Part shown: positions 1-6,854 of the stretch, one piece after another
Position numbering within the stretch: the first letter of the stretch is position 1
Layout of the letters: each line of letters starts with the position of its first letter
Assembly (NCBI RefSeq): GCF_006716445.1
Contig: NZ_VFPA01000004.1
Coordinates: 682,001-746,000 of the forward strand
DNA from: Pseudonocardia kunmingensis
GTDB taxonomy: Bacteria > Actinomycetota > Actinomycetes > Mycobacteriales > Pseudonocardiaceae
Direction: 5' to 3'
Length of the DNA stretch: 64,000 nt
Position numbers and translations under genes: made by a program
The notes under the pieces: generated by a model
Databases searched by the model: none
What the model saw: the letters and a program-made list of their open reading frames with translations, nothing else
What the model was told of the DNA's origin: nothing

Positions 1-1
1 C

Positions 2-334
2 TTCTCGGCGCCCTTAGGTCGGGGTGTCGAACTCGAAGAAGGAAAGCTCACGTTCAACCCGGTCACTCTCGAACTCATCTACGGGAGCGGGAATCGCACA
101 GACGAAGCGCACAAGCGGGTAGAAGACCTAGTGCTCGACTACGTTAGGGATCACCCGGGAGCATCCTCTAGCGAGATCCAAAACACGGTCAAGGGCGCAA
201 GCAAGGAAGACATCGGAGACGCTAAGTCACGTCTAATTGGCGACGGACGATTGCGCGTAGAGAAGGACGGACGGACGCACAAGCACTTCGTGACTGTGAT
301 GAGGATGCGGGGGGTGGCGGTCCGTGGCGCGTAG
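2..334 (+). CDS. C-terminal end of an unidentified element protein (partial, winged-helix tail)
   Basis: The frame is open from the left edge to a TAG at 332-334, so only the last 110 residues are visible. The tail is charged and looks like a winged helix. The stretch from about residue 44 (LVLDYVRDHPGASSSEIQ) through SRLIGDGRLRVEKDGR, followed by a beta-wing, resembles wHTH tails at the C-termini of phage and plasmid AAA ATPases or primases. The ATPase part is outside the window, so that family is only a guess. The gene stops just before the TCCCT repeat array. Confidence 0.6.
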   Translation, partial: FSAPLGRGVELEEGKLTFNPVTLELIYGSGNRTDEAHKRVEDLVLDYVRDHPGASSSEIQNTVKGASKEDIGDAKSRLIGDGRLRVEKDGRTHKHFVTVMRMRGVAVRGA

Positions 335-335
335 T

Positions 336-462
336 TCCCTCCGATCATCCCTCCGCATGGTCCCTCGCCGCCCCGCATGGTCCCTCGGGTCGTCTTCGCA
401 GGTCAGGGCCGATCATCCCTTGGATCCCTCGATCATCCCTCCATAAGGTCCCTTGGATCCCT
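336..462 (+). repeat. Iteron-like direct-repeat array (nine TCCCT cores)
   Basis: Nine TCCCT cores lie on the same strand at 336, 348, 361, 381, 416, 425, 436, 449 and 458. They sit inside longer repeats: GATCATCCCT three times (343, 411, 431), GCATGGTCCCTCG twice (355, 375) and TGGATCCCTCGA twice (421, 454). The array fills the gap between the partial gene ending at 334 and the next gene. Directly repeated binding sites beside a possible replication gene are typical of plasmid or phage origins or repressor sites. The function here is inferred. Confidence 0.7.
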
Positions 463-482
463 CGACCTATAGGGAGAGGGGG

Positions 483-926
483 ATGGAGGGAGATCAAGTA
501 CGGACGCGCCGCCCGACCAACAAGGTAGCTAACGAAGCTAAGGACGTAAGCCCAATGAAGCTCCGACTCAACTTCTGCGAGCCGCTACCGGAACCAGAAA
601 AGGCTACGCACAACGGCATCTGCCCGATGTGCGACGTCTACATCTCGAAGAACCGGTCATGGGTCATGAAGCTACCAAAGCCTATGGCACCTCGGGTTCA
701 CCTAAAGCGTGCCGACAACGGACGCACGTACTGGCTAAGCGCGGACACCGGGAAGCCCTACAACTATGACGGTAGCGCTATCCGGGATCACCCACGTTGG
801 TACGTACATGAAAAGTGCTACCCAAAGGCAATCGATGTCATCCGGTCGCAGAACAACTCCGACCCACTACTCCTACCCCACTATCCCACTCCGAACCGAC
901 CAAACCGACGACCAAGGGGTAGCTAA
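483..926 (+). CDS. Hypothetical zinc-ribbon-like element protein
   Basis: Not recognised. The product is 147 residues from ATG 483, which directly follows a purine-rich AGGGAGAGGGGG that would serve as ribosome binding site. ATG 555, preceded by AAGGAC, is an alternative start and a TTG at 453 is less likely. A CPMC pair near residue 50 and a later HEKCY could form a treble-clef or zinc-ribbon site. The middle is rich in aromatic and basic residues and the C-terminus is Pro/Arg-rich. The 15-bp dispersed repeat of this element lies inside the frame, encoding VANEA. Confidence 0.65.
   Translation: MEGDQVRTRRPTNKVANEAKDVSPMKLRLNFCEPLPEPEKATHNGICPMCDVYISKNRSWVMKLPKPMAPRVHLKRADNGRTYWLSADTGKPYNYDGSAIRDHPRWYVHEKCYPKAIDVIRSQNNSDPLLLPHYPTPNRPNRRPRGS
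524..538 (+). repeat. Copy 1 of 15-bp dispersed repeat GGTAGCTAACGAAGC
   Basis: The exact 15-mer occurs again at 3119-3133 and inverted at 5075-5089, all within the element. A diverged relative (GGTAGCTAACCAAAAAGGAAGC) overlaps the stop codon near 919-940. This copy lies in a coding frame (VANEA). It could be a protein-binding site or a conserved peptide motif. Confidence 0.6.
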
Positions 927-959
927 CCAAAAAGGAAGCTAAGGAGGTGAGCACAAACC

Positions 960-1544
960 ATGTCCTTCCTCGACCGATTCTTCCCACAGGAACAGCGAAA
1001 GCAACCGTTCAAGTGGGTCACGGATGAAGAGTGGGAACGCTATACACAGCAAGCAAGACAAGAGCGAGCTATCGCCAACCCAAAGCTAAACCCAAACTCG
1101 ATGAGCAACAGCAACCGCAGTGCCCGCAACCGAAGTACTCCGCGCAACCCATCCCGCACACGCGGTGGCTGTCCCGATCCGCAGAACGCAACCACCCAAC
1201 CTGGCCCCGAGTGGCCACCCCGACCACAACCACAACCGACCAAGGAAGCCAACATGAGGTATCCACGTTGCGTGATCTGCGGTGGGTTGATCGAAGACCT
1301 TTCCACGCTTCGTATGACTTTCTCCAAGGATGGTCGCCATGCGTCCTTCTACTGCGACCACCACCCATTACCACCCCCTCTCACACAAGAGGTCGCCGAC
1401 AAGCTCACCGGCTCGATCATGTGGGCCATAGAGCACGAACCCGAACCCACGCCCGAACCCGAACCCGAACCGCAACCACAACTCCAACCGTTAGGAGGAT
1501 CTGCCATCTTGCGCGATATCAGCCGCCGGCAACGTTCGTACTGA
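960..1544 (+). CDS. Hypothetical protein with Cys motif and Glu-Pro repeats
   Basis: Not recognised. The product is 194 residues, with an AGGAGGTGAG ribosome binding site about 9 bases before ATG 960. The N-terminal 35 residues are charged (FKWVTDEEWERY). A low-complexity Asn/Ser/Arg/Pro linker follows, then a possible zinc site near residues 102-135 (CVICGG, YCDHH). A run of Glu-Pro repeats (EPEPTPEPEPEP) is encoded by tandem CCCGAA hexamers near 1440-1470. The second frame over the same bases is judged a shadow because only this frame has the ribosome binding site. Confidence 0.6.
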   Translation: MSFLDRFFPQEQRKQPFKWVTDEEWERYTQQARQERAIANPKLNPNSMSNSNRSARNRSTPRNPSRTRGGCPDPQNATTQPGPEWPPRPQPQPTKEANMRYPRCVICGGLIEDLSTLRMTFSKDGRHASFYCDHHPLPPPLTQEVADKLTGSIMWAIEHEPEPTPEPEPEPQPQLQPLGGSAILRDISRRQRSY

Positions 1545-1591
1545 ACTACTGAAGTGAAGTGAACTGAACTTCTGGGGAGAGGTTCTATCCA

Positions 1592-2113
1592 ATGAGCACT
1601 GCCACTATCGACACCGACCCGCGATTACCTAACCTTCCCACTGAGGAAGAGGTGATCGAGCACTACGAATACATCACGCACCGCTTCTCGGAGGAGCACG
1701 CACTACACACTCTCTCGTGGGATGAGGGCTCATCGTTGACGCGCCGGAGCTACGGAGCTTGTCTCCATCTCAGGGACCAGATCCTGGCCGCCGCACGAGA
1801 AGACATCGGCTCGATCAGCGCGCATCTTTGGTCAAACATGATGCACACTCGGTTGTGCCTGGCTTGTTCGAGACAAGCCCAGGCTATCGAGCGCACTATG
1901 TGTGGCACCTGCGGCCACCCAAACCCACACCAATTTGATCCCGTCAAGGGCAGGTGGGAATGGCGGCTCTCCGCACGGAAGTGCGCCGTGAACGTCATCA
2001 GTCGACCGCCGCTTCTCTTGCATCTCCCGCTGTGCTATCGCTGTGAGCGGTTCATTGCACGCTATGAAGCCCACCGCGTTGTGCTCTCGCCAAATCCGTT
2101 GGATATCCCGTAG
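1592..2113 (+). CDS. Hypothetical protein with three Cys-x2-Cys motifs
   Basis: Not recognised. The product is 173 residues from ATG 1592, with GGGGAGAGG upstream. The first 85 residues look helical. CLAC near residue 88, CGTC near 105 and CYRC near 148 indicate one or two zinc ribbons, a pattern shared with the genes on either side. The 47-base gap from the previous gene contains short GAACTGAA/TGAAGTGAA repeats (about 1543-1572) that could be a promoter or operator. Confidence 0.65.
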   Translation: MSTATIDTDPRLPNLPTEEEVIEHYEYITHRFSEEHALHTLSWDEGSSLTRRSYGACLHLRDQILAAAREDIGSISAHLWSNMMHTRLCLACSRQAQAIERTMCGTCGHPNPHQFDPVKGRWEWRLSARKCAVNVISRPPLLLHLPLCYRCERFIARYEAHRVVLSPNPLDIP

Positions 2114-2155
2114 GCTCAATCACGGCGCTTGCCGACCAAAGCATAAGGACCAGCT

Positions 2156-2989
2156 ATGCCAGCAAAGAGCGACTATCGAACGTACGATTTGACTAGCCCC
2201 CTCGCACAGCGGTCAATCAGGTTTCTAGAAGACCTCCTGATGGAACACCCGGAAGGGTTACCCGCTAAGGATGTCCTCTACCTTGCCGACAACGCAGGTA
2301 TCAGCGAGCGACGCGCCCGGATAGCTAAGGCAGTTCTCAACGTCACGTCGCACAAGGAACCCGACTGTTGGGTCTGGTTCCTCTCGCCTGGGCATATCCG
2401 GGTATCGCTTCCCGAACCGGACCCGTTCTCCTACACACCGCGTGGCAGCCGACCCACGATGCACCCCCCGGCTGTGCCCAATCGCAGCCCCAACCCGCCC
2501 AACTATCCGCATCCGATGGAACAGCACCCGCTAGACGATGCGGTCAGGGAATGGGCACGGAAGAGAGGCCACCCGATCCCGAACAACGGTCCGATCCCGC
2601 GATGGGCCGTGGAGGGCTACGAACGCGATGCGGCTAAGCCGATCAAGCGGATCACTGAGGTTTCGTATCAGTCTTACTGTCCACGGTGCGGTAAGCCCTC
2701 AGCGATGCTGACGCGAAGCGTAGAGGTCAGGGAGACCGAAGATGGAGTCAGCTACGGCATCCCTGACCACGGTTCGGAAGTTCGGTCCGTGCTGTGCGAG
2801 GGATGCAAGGTTGCCAAAGTCCAAGACAAGCGCCAACGCGTCGAAATGCAGATCGAGACGTTGGAGTACTACAAGCGCCAAATGGCAGCCGGCGACCCCA
2901 ACACGCATGAGATTTGCAGTGCCGATCTGAGAATCCAGGAGTTGCGGCGAGAGCTCGAACGATTCGAGGAGTTGATTGCACATGCCTAG
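2156..2989 (+). CDS. Hypothetical wHTH and zinc-ribbon protein
   Basis: Not recognised. The product is 277 residues from ATG 2156, after AAGGACC. Residues 14-60 resemble a winged helix (IRFLEDLLMEHPEGLPAKDV, then AGISERRARIAKAVLNV), similar in style to the tail of the partial protein at 2-334. A Pro-rich linker follows. YCPRCGKP near residue 172 and LCEGCK near 217 form a likely zinc ribbon. The last 60 residues are a charged helix, possibly a coiled coil. A DNA-binding role in replication or regulation is plausible but unproven. The stop overlaps the next start. Confidence 0.7.
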   Translation: MPAKSDYRTYDLTSPLAQRSIRFLEDLLMEHPEGLPAKDVLYLADNAGISERRARIAKAVLNVTSHKEPDCWVWFLSPGHIRVSLPEPDPFSYTPRGSRPTMHPPAVPNRSPNPPNYPHPMEQHPLDDAVREWARKRGHPIPNNGPIPRWAVEGYERDAAKPIKRITEVSYQSYCPRCGKPSAMLTRSVEVRETEDGVSYGIPDHGSEVRSVLCEGCKVAKVQDKRQRVEMQIETLEYYKRQMAAGDPNTHEICSADLRIQELRRELERFEELIAHA

Positions 2990-3389
2990 GTACATCTACA
3001 CCCCGTACGTGCTCGGAGAGTGTGAGCAAGTCGAGCTTTCCGTCCGAGAGACGATCTACGCCAACGAAGCGGGAGAGTTCAGCCGCGACCCGGGTTACCT
3101 TCGTGGCCGGGGCCGGGAGGTAGCTAACGAAGCTAACGCGACTGTCAGTCTGCCGGAGGGCATCCGTTGGGATTCCACGGACGAAGCCGACCTTGCGCGA
3201 TTGTATGAGCACTACCGCTCGCTTCCCAAGGAACGCAAGCGGGAGCTAGCGACCGTCCTGGAATCGATGTTCCCTGAGACGTTCGAAGCCCTCATCGAGT
3301 ACATCAACGCAACCGGGGAAAAGGCACTCGCCATGAGTGAGTATCAAGAGTTCGCTAGGGATTTAGGAGTTGACCTCGATGAGTGGTGA
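2982..3389 (+). CDS. Hypothetical acidic element protein
   Basis: Not recognised. The product is 135 residues from ATG 2982, which overlaps the preceding gene's last codons (ATGCCTAG), so the two are probably translationally coupled. TTG 2976 is the only longer start. The C-terminal half is strongly helical and acidic. The stretch VANEAN is encoded by the second copy of the dispersed 15-mer. The next gene overlaps this stop. Confidence 0.65.
   Translation: MPRYIYTPYVLGECEQVELSVRETIYANEAGEFSRDPGYLRGRGREVANEANATVSLPEGIRWDSTDEADLARLYEHYRSLPKERKRELATVLESMFPETFEALIEYINATGEKALAMSEYQEFARDLGVDLDEW
3119..3133 (+). repeat. Copy 2 of 15-bp dispersed repeat GGTAGCTAACGAAGC
   Basis: This is an exact match to copy 1, extended here by TAAC. 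It lies inside the gene at 2982-3389 in the frame that again reads VANEA. Confidence 0.6.
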
Positions 3390-3786
3390 GTATCTTCGCA
3401 GCGGAGCAACGGGTCGGTTTAGCTCAAGCCTTCCGCTCTCACAGTCGGACGATCTCGGCGACGACGATCCCCGCAAGGGTTACACGCCTGGTATTCGTGT
3501 CGGGGGTGCACCCAAGTGGGAGGAGACCGCCATTGGCGGTGCCTCCGGTCGGCGGGAAGCCCTCAAGAAGGAACTCACACCGGAAGAGCGGTTCTTCGCA
3601 GGAACCGATTTCGCCATGGCCGCCGGTGATGTGCCACAGGGAGCGTTAGGCCCAAACCCGCTCGACCCCGATACCGATCCGCAGTGGTATCAGAACGAGC
3701 TGAACGCCGACCGCATCGCTGAGGAAGAACGACTCAGCAAGGATGCCGAGTTTCAAGCTATCAGCGACGCTATCGCCGGTAGCTAG
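3379..3786 (+). CDS. Hypothetical element protein, possibly virion-related
   Basis: Not recognised. The product is 135 residues from ATG 3379, inside the end of the preceding gene; TTG 3370 is an alternative. It is Gly/Ser-rich at the N-terminus and acidic-helical at the C-terminus (DRIAEEERLSKDAEF), with no Cys. It immediately precedes the decoration-protein-like gene, so a structural or scaffolding role is a positional guess only. Confidence 0.6.
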   Translation: MSGEYLRSGATGRFSSSLPLSQSDDLGDDDPRKGYTPGIRVGGAPKWEETAIGGASGRREALKKELTPEERFFAGTDFAMAAGDVPQGALGPNPLDPDTDPQWYQNELNADRIAEEERLSKDAEFQAISDAIAGS

Positions 3787-3812
3787 CAATAGAACCTTAG
3801 GGAGATGAGATC

Positions 3813-4271
3813 ATGTCAGGAATCAGGGCAGTTTTCGAAAAGGGACCGGTTACCTACTCGGCTAGCGTCAATATCCGGGGTGGGCAGCTTGTCGAACCGG
3901 ACGAGTTCACCGCACGGATCAAGCCGACCGCAGGTGCAACAACGGCTTGTCTCGGCGTTGCCATGGTAGATGCCGCCGGTGTCTCACATTCGGTTGCCGA
4001 CACTCAAGACCCTTGGGGAAATACTGTTGTGACGGCGACTCTCGTCCCGAACGAGGTTGCCGTGGCGTGGCAAGGCGTTTGGCGTCTCAAGAATGCGGCG
4101 ACCGGAGTGGGATCGGGAGCGATCGGCTTTGGTGACAGGGTTGTGACTGCCGCTAACGGGGAAATCATGCCGTACATCGCCCAGGACCTAGATTTGATCG
4201 TCGGTACCTGTGTCGAGCCCGGTGGGATTGCGCCCGGGGCGGAGGGCAAGGTCATTCTTGGTCTTGGATAG
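3813..4271 (+). CDS. Capsid decoration/cement-like protein (DUF2190 style)
   Basis: The product is 152 residues from ATG 3813, preceded by GGGAGATGAG. It is Gly/Ala/Val-rich, all-beta in appearance and Cys-poor. The layout FEKGPVTYSASVNIRGGQLVE, then TACLGVAMVDAAG, then a GDRVVTAANGEI turn, matches phage head-decoration proteins of the DUF2190 type, which have short beta strands around GxxV and LGVA turns. If right, it is the only virion gene seen in this element. Resemblance is by eye and a generic beta-barrel protein is possible. Confidence 0.5.
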   Translation: MSGIRAVFEKGPVTYSASVNIRGGQLVEPDEFTARIKPTAGATTACLGVAMVDAAGVSHSVADTQDPWGNTVVTATLVPNEVAVAWQGVWRLKNAATGVGSGAIGFGDRVVTAANGEIMPYIAQDLDLIVGTCVEPGGIAPGAEGKVILGLG

Positions 4272-4341
4272 TGCTACGCGCTACGCTCAGGTTGCTGGTC
4301 GGATTTCGTACTCATGCGTGATCGCGATTAGCCCTCAGAGG

Positions 4342-4369
4342 CCGCCGGATAGCTGCGGCTATCCGGCGG
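4342..4369. terminator. Perfect 12-bp hairpin after the decoration-like gene
   Basis: The arms CCGCCGGATAGC and GCTATCCGGCGG flank the loop TGCG, 70 bases past the stop at 4271. There is no U-run. It probably ends the long plus-strand operon, since the next gene has its own ribosome binding site. Confidence 0.65.
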
Positions 4370-4534
4370 TCGCATGTTCGCCTATCCTGGACACCGGGCG
4401 TGGTGGGCCTTCTCTCAATGGTCGAGGTCCATTCCGCCCAACGGTTGGTCGCTTTCCGATCGGCCCTTCCATACGGCGAACCGGGTATGAGAGTGGAACT
4501 CATGCCCGGTTTGCCTTATCCGGGAGATGCACCG

Positions 4535-4834
4535 ATGCCTGCGCTTCGTCCTGGCCCTCACAATCTAGGGCTTGATATGGAGCAGATGCGTCGGCTTCTC
4601 CACAAGATATACAAGGCCGGTGGATGGTGGCGGCTTTCTTCTCCGTCTTGGGATGAACCGTGGCAGGAACGCAGAGAGTTCGCAGAGCGGTTACGACTCG
4701 CGGGCCACAGTGCGGGCTACCGGGTCGAGATCCTTAAAGGCAAAGGCCCGCACGATCAGGAGTTCATCTACGTGAGACCAAGTAGGCCGCAGGACGCGAT
4801 CAGAGGACGCCATGCGCAAGAGGAAGCTCATTAA
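4535..4834 (+). CDS. Hypothetical small basic element protein
   Basis: Not recognised. The product is 99 residues from ATG 4535, with CGGGAGATGC ahead of it. Longer in-frame starts (4487, 4400) lack ribosome binding sites. Features are a Trp pair (GGWWRLSSPSWDEPW) followed by a basic helix and a strand (SAGYRVEILKG). The end overlaps the start of the next gene by 23 bases. Confidence 0.55.
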   Translation: MPALRPGPHNLGLDMEQMRRLLHKIYKAGGWWRLSSPSWDEPWQERREFAERLRLAGHSAGYRVEILKGKGPHDQEFIYVRPSRPQDAIRGRHAQEEAH

Positions 4835-5057
4835 CGGCGTCGCGCTCATCGTTGCGGCGCTGAGTCTCATCACGATGTGCGGTATAGCGACTTCCGGGCC
4901 AAAGCGCCAACCCACACAACCGCTTCCCACGTACAGCATCCCGACGCCATACCCGACGTACGTCTACGATCCCGAGGACTACGACGTCGACTTGCCGAAC
5001 GTAGACGTGCCTGACGTTGACCGACCACGTTTCTGCAACCGAAAGTGGTACTGCTAG
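4812..5057 (+). CDS. Small membrane-anchored or secreted protein
   Basis: The product is 81 residues from ATG 4812, with AGAGGACGCC upstream. It has a basic start (MRKRKL), one hydrophobic helix at residues 8-27 and a Pro/Tyr/Asp-rich tail ending in paired Cys (RFCNRKWYC). The Cys in TMCG does not sit in a good lipobox. The arrangement suggests a signal-anchored protein with an extracytoplasmic tail. The family is unknown. Confidence 0.55.
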   Translation: MRKRKLINGVALIVAALSLITMCGIATSGPKRQPTQPLPTYSIPTPYPTYVYDPEDYDVDLPNVDVPDVDRPRFCNRKWYC

Positions 5058-5074
5058 TCGGGGCTTTTTGGTTG

Positions 5075-5089
5075 GCTTCGTTAGCTACC
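5075..5089 (-). repeat. Copy 3 of the 15-bp dispersed repeat, inverted
   Basis: The plus strand reads GCTTCGTTAGCTACC, the exact complement of GGTAGCTAACGAAGC. It lies in the gap just after the gene ending at 5057, pointing opposite to the other copies. Confidence 0.6.
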
Positions 5090-5229
5090 CCGCGAACAGA
5101 CACCCCCGCCCGCCGCGTTCGCCCCCCTCTGTGCCCGATTGCAGCCGCCCACCTTCTCCGCTGAGCGCCGATCGGGTGGTGGCCGGTGTGGTGGGGAGGG
5201 TGGGCCGCTACAGAGGCGCTGAGAGCCCG

Positions 5230-5421
5230 CTACCCGCGTTCCCCACGCGGCGGCAGGTCGGCGAGCTGCTGGCGTAGCTCATCGAGCTTCCAGCGGCGGT
5301 GGCCAGAGGGCAGCACCCGGGACGGCCGGACGTAGCCCTTGTCCGCGTAGCGGATCAAGGTCATGCGCGAGACGCCAACGGCCTTCGCCGCCTCTGCGGT
5401 CGTCAGCTCGCGCTCTGCCAC
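5230..5421 (-). CDS. Small MerR/excisionase-like HTH protein
   Basis: The product is 63 residues with a GTG start at 5421. It is almost entirely one winged-HTH: LTTAEAAKAVGVSRMTLIRYADKG followed by a GHRRWKLDEL wing, the form seen in Xis/BldC-like excisionase-family proteins. In tRNA-integrating elements such proteins are recombination directionality factors encoded near an att end. This one lies 1.3 kb from the att site on the minus strand. A transcriptional regulator role is equally possible from sequence alone. Confidence 0.75.
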   Translation of the reverse strand: MAERELTTAEAAKAVGVSRMTLIRYADKGYVRPSRVLPSGHRRWKLDELRQQLADLPPRGERG

Positions 5422-5544
5422 GCGATCACCGTAGGTCGTCCTACGGGCGAGTTGCGCCTAGTGATCGAACTGTGTGATGTGGGCGACCTGGGCGAGTTGT
5501 GCGACCCTGAGGACTCGACCACCGACCGCACACGGGGACTCGCG

Positions 5545-5745
5545 ATGAGCAACACCTGGCACGACTTCGCCGCCGAACTCGGGACCATGCCGGACGTGAT
5601 CATGCGACTGTCCACAGTGCACACAGCCGACGATCAAGGGCTGTGCCGGGCGTGCACGACCCCGGGTCGCGGGACACCTCGGGTGCCGTGGCCCTGCCCG
5701 CTGGCGACGCTCGCGGCACAGGCGAGCAAGACCCGCCGTCGGTAG
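5545..5745 (+). CDS. Small conserved-looking Cys-rich protein
   Basis: The product is 66 residues from ATG 5545, preceded by GGGGACTCGCG. The C-terminal half has CRAC, then GRGTPRVPWPCPL, a compact metal-site-like pattern reminiscent of small proteins encoded by actinobacterial integrative elements. That resemblance is from memory. A longer in-frame extension upstream overlaps the antisense HTH gene and is rejected as a start. Confidence 0.5.
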   Translation: MSNTWHDFAAELGTMPDVIMRLSTVHTADDQGLCRACTTPGRGTPRVPWPCPLATLAAQASKTRRR

Positions 5746-5758
5746 CGTGCGCCGGACC

Positions 5759-5854
5759 ATGAACCTCCCGGGATGGGTTGATCAAGCCGTACTTGTGATC
5801 GTCTGCCTCCTGATCGCAGCGGGCGTCCTCGTGCTGGTGCTCGTGGTCGGCTGA
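5759..5854 (+). CDS. Putative 31-residue single-helix membrane peptide
   Basis: ATG 5759 to TGA 5854 encodes a short amphipathic start (MNLPGWVDQ) followed by about 20 hydrophobic residues. It lies 13 bases after the previous gene. There is no clear ribosome binding site, though coupling to the upstream stop is possible. The composition looks selected, but length alone makes this weak. Confidence 0.35.
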   Translation: MNLPGWVDQAVLVIVCLLIAAGVLVLVLVVG

Positions 5855-5969
5855 GATGCCCCGTCCTGGCGCTGAGCGCCACGGAGACGGCCTGAGGGAG
5901 GCCGGTCGGTGTGTCCGGTGACGGGACGCTCACGGGGGCTGAGAGACGGTCGCTCGCCGTATCCGGACG

Positions 5970-6620
5970 TTCATTGACCGAAACGATAGTGATTTCGAGT
6001 TTGAGGTCTGAAACCGAAATATCCTTTGCGGATGGAGCGCGGTTAAGATTGATCAACTCGAAATTTCTTCCGAACGATCAACTCAGCTCACGAAGATCGT
6101 TTGGAAACAATCAAGCTACAGAATCAACGCTCACGCACGAAACGCAACAAGCTAGTGTGATTCGTTGGTCGAGCGATCTTGTGTGATACAGAGCTTCTGA
6201 GAGCTTGATCTCTTTGACTGATCAGCAAGATGCATCGATTTTCGATCACCATAGATCAACTAATACAACATCATGTTGATCAGAAGAGATCAAGTTCAAG
6301 TGATCAAGCAAGTTAGATGTTGTAGATCAACACATCATAGATCAAGAGAACATATGAATGATCTTTAATTCATGTTCTAAGTAGACACAAGACACACAAG
6401 ATCTACACATGAGTTGTTGCTGTTCAGAGTATGTGTTGATCTCATGTGTAGATCAGTTGAGCACATCAGACTAACAAGATCAAGTTGCTCTGAACTCTGA
6501 GATCACACACTCAATCGTGACACACTTGATCACTTGTTGATCTCACTCAGTAGATGATCTAGTTTTGGGAGCACTCTCAGGGAGCAGAGTGTACAGATGA
6601 TCTCTGGTGAGGTGAGGTGA
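5970..6620. other. AT-rich GATC-dense non-coding block
   Basis: There is no credible gene. The base composition is far more AT-rich than anything else in the window. Twenty-three GATC sites lie between 6051 and 6602, where about two are expected by chance, and roughly thirteen extend to GATCAA/TTGATC. Local repeats include GATCAACTC at 6051 and 6076, and TTGATCTCA at 6436 and 6537. It sits next to the att site and opposite the gene-bearing part of the element. Origin, partition, transfer or recombination arm-site roles are all possible. Confidence 0.75.
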
Positions 6621-6696
6621 GCTGAGATGACTCTTCGCAGGTCAGCATGGTGACCAGAGGTGGGGAGTGGTGACCACAGATGGCCCCTGGTCTTGC

Positions 6697-6741
<45 letters not shown>

Positions 6742-6854
6742 ATGACCGGCCTGGTCAGGAGCATCTAGCGAAGCTCAGGGCCCGGCCGCTCTGCCGGCCC
6801 CGCTCCGCTGCAGGTCGCCGACGCGATCTCGCTCCACCGCCGAGAGGGCAACGG

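Noticed and set aside
340..475. Possible CRISPR array at the TCCCT repeats
   Set aside because: Repeat units are short and overlapping with no uniform spacers and no cas genes.
1031..1552. Alternative 173-residue frame over the gene at 960
   Set aside because: It lacks a ribosome binding site; the 960 frame has AGGAGG and the zinc motifs.
5299..5745. Full 148-residue plus-strand frame
   Set aside because: Its first half is antisense to the HTH gene; only the part from ATG 5545 has a ribosome binding site and credible composition.
5900..5960. GGGGGCTGAGAGACGG, resembling part of a TPP riboswitch
   Set aside because: The second conserved box (GAACCTGA...GTAATG) is absent and no thiamine gene follows.
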